NCBI GenBank assembly: GCA_046597185.1
Contig: JBKJLF010000467.1
Location: 1 to 16,249, forward strand
From: CAMBDR01 sp046597185
GTDB lineage: Bacteria; Pseudomonadota; Gammaproteobacteria; Burkholderiales; Burkholderiaceae_D
Length of the DNA: 16,249 bases
Direction of reading: 5' to 3'
Positions 14,437 to 16,249 of the stretch are shown here, in pieces. The translations under genes were made by a program, and so were the position numbers. Numbering within the stretch: position 1 is the first letter of the stretch; the number at the start of each line of letters is the position of its first letter. A model generated the notes under the pieces. The model was not told where the DNA came from and did not search any database. It was given only the letters and a program-made list of their open reading frames with translations.

Positions 14437-14469
14437 GAGGTCGGTAAACACGCCGAATTTTCCGACCTC
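14437..14469 (-). terminator. Stem-loop directly after the GH16 stop codon
   Basis: GAGGTCGG (14437-14444) pairs exactly with CCGACCTC (14462-14469) around a 17-base loop, abutting the TAA at 14470-14472. Position suits 3' end formation or mRNA protection; no U-run follows, so Rho-independent action is doubtful. Confidence 0.4.
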
Positions 14470-15441
14470 TTAGACGTTTGGGTTGCCGACCTTCACGGTT
14501 CCCAAACCATCAAGTTGATAGACGCGCACATAATCGACATACATGGTGCCCGGCAAAGGAGCCGTCACTTGCGCTGGCGTTGCGGCATCGGTAAAGTTGC
14601 CACCCACGGCCAGATTAAACAGCATGTAAAACGGTGCTTGCAAGGCGGTGGAATTCACAGGCAAAGGGTTGGCGTACATGTCGTGCTCCACCCCGTTATC
14701 GGTGACGGTGAAGCGCATTTGCGTATCCGTCCAATACAGGCGATAGGTAACAAAGCGATTTGACAGGGGTTTGGTCGAAATATACCAGTTCTTGGTTTGC
14801 CATGCGCTCGAAGCGGCGCAACTTGGGTTGCCGGGTACGCATGCGGCATCCTGATAAGTAATGACGTTGGCACCAACATAATTATTGATCTGCGGTGCGC
14901 CAGCCATCTCTCTTTGCTTGGCTCTATGCCCACTTTCCATGATATCGATTTCGCCATTGCGTGGCCAGGTTTGCGGGCTGGTGCCCAGCATCCACCCGGC
15001 AGGCCATAAGCCGGTGCCAACATCGGGCGCACTCACGCGCATTTCAACCATACCGTATTGAACTTGCACCTTACCGGACGATGAAATTTTGCCCGAGGTG
15101 AACACATTGCTACCCACAGTTTGGCTTTGCGCCTTCAGTGCCAAGGCGCGCGTACCGGATTCAAACGGGACATTCGCGATAGAAACATTATTTGGGCTGT
15201 AGTATTGCAGTTCTTGATTGCCATAACCGCATAAATTAATTTGGCAACCGTTACCATCCACCGGCATCCACAGATTGGTATCCAGGGTGGTGCCGTTAAA
15301 TTCTTCCGACCACAGCAATTTGCCGATCACCGGGTTGGTGACGCTGGCAAACGCCGGCGCGCCATACACCAACATAATGCCGGCCGTGATGGCGGATAAA
15401 GCGAATTTTTGTGTCTGGTTGCGAACTTTGTTACTCTTCAT
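14470..15441 (-). CDS. Secreted glycoside hydrolase family 16 (beta-glucanase/laminarinase type)
   Basis: A 323-residue enzyme that should cut beta-1,3 (or mixed 1,3-1,4) glucans outside the cell. It has a Sec signal (about 1-32: charged start, SAITAGIMLVYGAP, cleavage near AFA). One GH16 jelly-roll follows, with signature GEIDIME (163-169): Glu164 nucleophile, Asp166, Glu169 acid/base. The front segment LWSEEFNGTTLDTNLW and the end TMYVDYVRVYQLD are typical. C66 and C71 may form a disulfide. There is no carbohydrate-binding module. ATG at 15441 has GGGAG six bases upstream and opens the signal peptide; an alternative ATG at 15468 also has an AGAGA site and would extend it by nine residues. 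Promoter and operator lie at 15562-15605. All catalytic residues are present. Confidence 0.93.
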   Translation of the reverse strand: MKSNKVRNQTQKFALSAITAGIMLVYGAPAFASVTNPVIGKLLWSEEFNGTTLDTNLWMPVDGNGCQINLCGYGNQELQYYSPNNVSIANVPFESGTRALALKAQSQTVGSNVFTSGKISSSGKVQVQYGMVEMRVSAPDVGTGLWPAGWMLGTSPQTWPRNGEIDIMESGHRAKQREMAGAPQINNYVGANVITYQDAACVPGNPSCAASSAWQTKNWYISTKPLSNRFVTYRLYWTDTQMRFTVTDNGVEHDMYANPLPVNSTALQAPFYMLFNLAVGGNFTDAATPAQVTAPLPGTMYVDYVRVYQLDGLGTVKVGNPNV

Positions 15442-15561
15442 ACTGGCTCCCGTTTTAATCGTTAACATCTTTCTCTCTTGCTTGCTTTCTACCCTGAGCG
15501 CACCATTCTTGGCTGATGGCACCACAATGACCATCAAGTAAGAACATTGAGCAGAAGCTAC

Positions 15562-15579
15562 AATGTAATCGATTACATT
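15562..15579. promoter_or_regulatory. LacI-type operator of the GH16 gene
   Basis: AATGTAATCGATTACATT is a perfect 18-bp palindrome with the central CG and TGTAA/TTACA arms typical of LacI/GalR-family sites. It overlaps the -10 box and the expected transcription start, the classical place for repression. No LacI-type gene is in the window, so the regulator is encoded elsewhere. Confidence 0.75.
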
Positions 15580-15605
15580 ATATGTTATATCGTTTTCATT
15601 GCGAA
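15577..15605 (-). promoter_or_regulatory. Sigma-70 promoter of the GH16 gene
   Basis: Read on the minus strand: TTCGCA (15605-15600), 17-base spacer, TATAAT (15582-15577). The -10 is perfect and the -35 matches four of six. Transcription should start near 15570, giving a leader of about 130 bases. Confidence 0.7.
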
Positions 15606-15734
15606 GCTTTTTTAATGGGTTTATACGATAAATTTAAGGCCAGGGCGTGGCGATGGGCCTTGCCGCTATAATATTGCTGGCCCCGACAAGCAAGGGCGGG
15701 ATAACAACTTTCTTTCAGGCAAGCATTCACTCCT

Positions 15735-16151
15735 ATGAATACACCGCTTTCCGTTGGCATTGTCGGCTATGGCTATGCCAGCAAAACCTTCCATGCGCCG
15801 CTCATTGCCAGCGTACCCGATTGGAGTTGGTATGGCCAGCTGGCCAATCCAAAGGCCCGAATGGAAGCGATCACAAGCAGGCCGCTCTTACTGGCTGCTC
15901 TCGGGAAAATGACGCAGCACAGTGGACAAACACGGGTATTGCTTACCGTGACGCATGCCGCAGCGGCACAAGTTAAGGCGCTGGTAGCCAACGTGCGGGC
16001 GGGGTTGCAGCATGTTCTGGCAACTGCGCCTCAGTTGCCATCAGCGCAGAGGTGGAAGGCATTGGTGGGTTATATCGTCGAAAAAATCCTTGCCGTGAGC
16101 ACCGGAAATCCCAAAAAAACGACCTCGCCGCCAGCTTTGGCGGCGGGTTAA
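15735..16151 (+). pseudogene. N-terminal remnant of a YdgJ-like Gfo/Idh/MocA oxidoreductase
   Basis: The first ~26 codons read MNTPLSVGIVGYGYASKTFH then APLIASVP, the Rossmann NAD(P)-binding start of YdgJ-like oxidoreductases (GxGxxS pattern GYGYAS). A one-base loss at about 15820 appears to break the frame: the +1 frame continues as LELV, as in relatives. After that, neither frame resembles the family. The open frame runs on for about 110 codons (for example LLLAALGKM, LTVTHAAAAQVKALV) to a stop at 16151. I do not recognise this part; it may be a fused fragment of another gene or non-coding. A TATAAT at 15667-15672 could be the -10. The remaining ~310 residues of an oxidoreductase are absent. 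Confidence 0.6.
16124..16147 (-). terminator. Rho-independent terminator of the right-edge gene
   Basis: CGCCGCCA pairs with TGGCGGCG around loop GCTT, with further outer pairs, and is followed on the minus strand by CGTTTTTTT (seven T residues). It lies 13 bases past the stop at 16161. A textbook terminator for a gene transcribed leftwards from beyond the window. Confidence 0.85.
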
Positions 16152-16160
16152 CAGAGGAAT

Positions 16161-16249
16161 TTAGGGTGATTTCGCTTTCTTGCCCACATTGGCGCAGTAC
16201 TTCGACTTGCTGCCATTCTTGCTCGGTTTCAAATTGATCTGCATTGTGC
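16161..16249 (-). CDS. C-terminal end of an unidentified gene, or a small basic protein
   Basis: The minus-strand frame entering at 16249 ends in MQINLKPSKNGSKSKYCANV then GKKAKSP and TAA at 16163-16161, followed by a strong terminator. The residues are very lysine-rich. An ATG near 16244 could start a 27-residue peptide, but the upstream region is outside the window, so a longer protein is just as likely. Family not recognised; the stop plus terminator geometry is the main support. Confidence 0.5.
   Translation of the reverse strand, partial: TMQINLKPSKNGSKSKYCANVGKKAKSP

Overview
The window looks like a chromosomal accessory region of a proteobacterium, most likely a betaproteobacterium (Burkholderiales or Neisseriales-like). 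This rests on moderately high GC, a FadH very close to the enterobacterial enzyme, PadR and Crp/Fnr regulators, and secreted enzymes with classical Sec or lipoprotein signals. I cannot name a genus. No rRNA, tRNA or CRISPR array was seen.

Layout. 1-2774: an IS21-family insertion sequence on the minus strand (cysteine-rich leader ORF, istA, istB), with its far end off the left edge. 2775-3139: non-coding, with a perfect 20-bp hairpin and a CCCCAA repeat. 3140-4511: gene debris (C-terminal piece of a helicase IV-like protein, piece of a membrane protein, Crp/Fnr regulator with an in-frame stop). 4508-7253: an intact PadR regulator divergent from fadH (2,4-dienoyl-CoA reductase), with two near-identical palindromes 52 bp apart between them. 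7353-8659: a tannase/feruloyl esterase lipoprotein gene broken by two internal deletions. 8882-9451: an unrecognised, probably truncated ORF. 9425-10795: a tight pair encoding a MoaD/ThiS-like ubiquitin-fold protein and a six-Asp-box beta-propeller. 10874-11995: a fused WGR domain and ATP-dependent DNA ligase. 12050-12644: an AlbA_2/RecG-like regulator reduced to its two ends. 12835-14199: a secreted DUF2252 protein. 14470-15441: a secreted GH16 glucanase whose promoter carries a LacI-type operator. 15735-16151: the first residues of a YdgJ-like oxidoreductase running into unrecognised sequence. 16161-right edge: the end of a minus-strand gene with a good terminator.

How it fits together. Two themes run through the window. 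First, small self-contained functions with readable control: PadR/fadH with paired operators, GH16 with a palindrome over its promoter, and the MoaD-like/propeller pair whose ribosome-binding site lies inside the terminal Gly-Gly codons. Second, strong gene decay: at least five loci keep recognisable ends but have lost their middles, starts or frames, next to an insertion sequence. The best candidates for poorly described biology are the MoaD-like/propeller pair, the WGR-ligase fusion and the exported DUF2252 kinase-fold protein.
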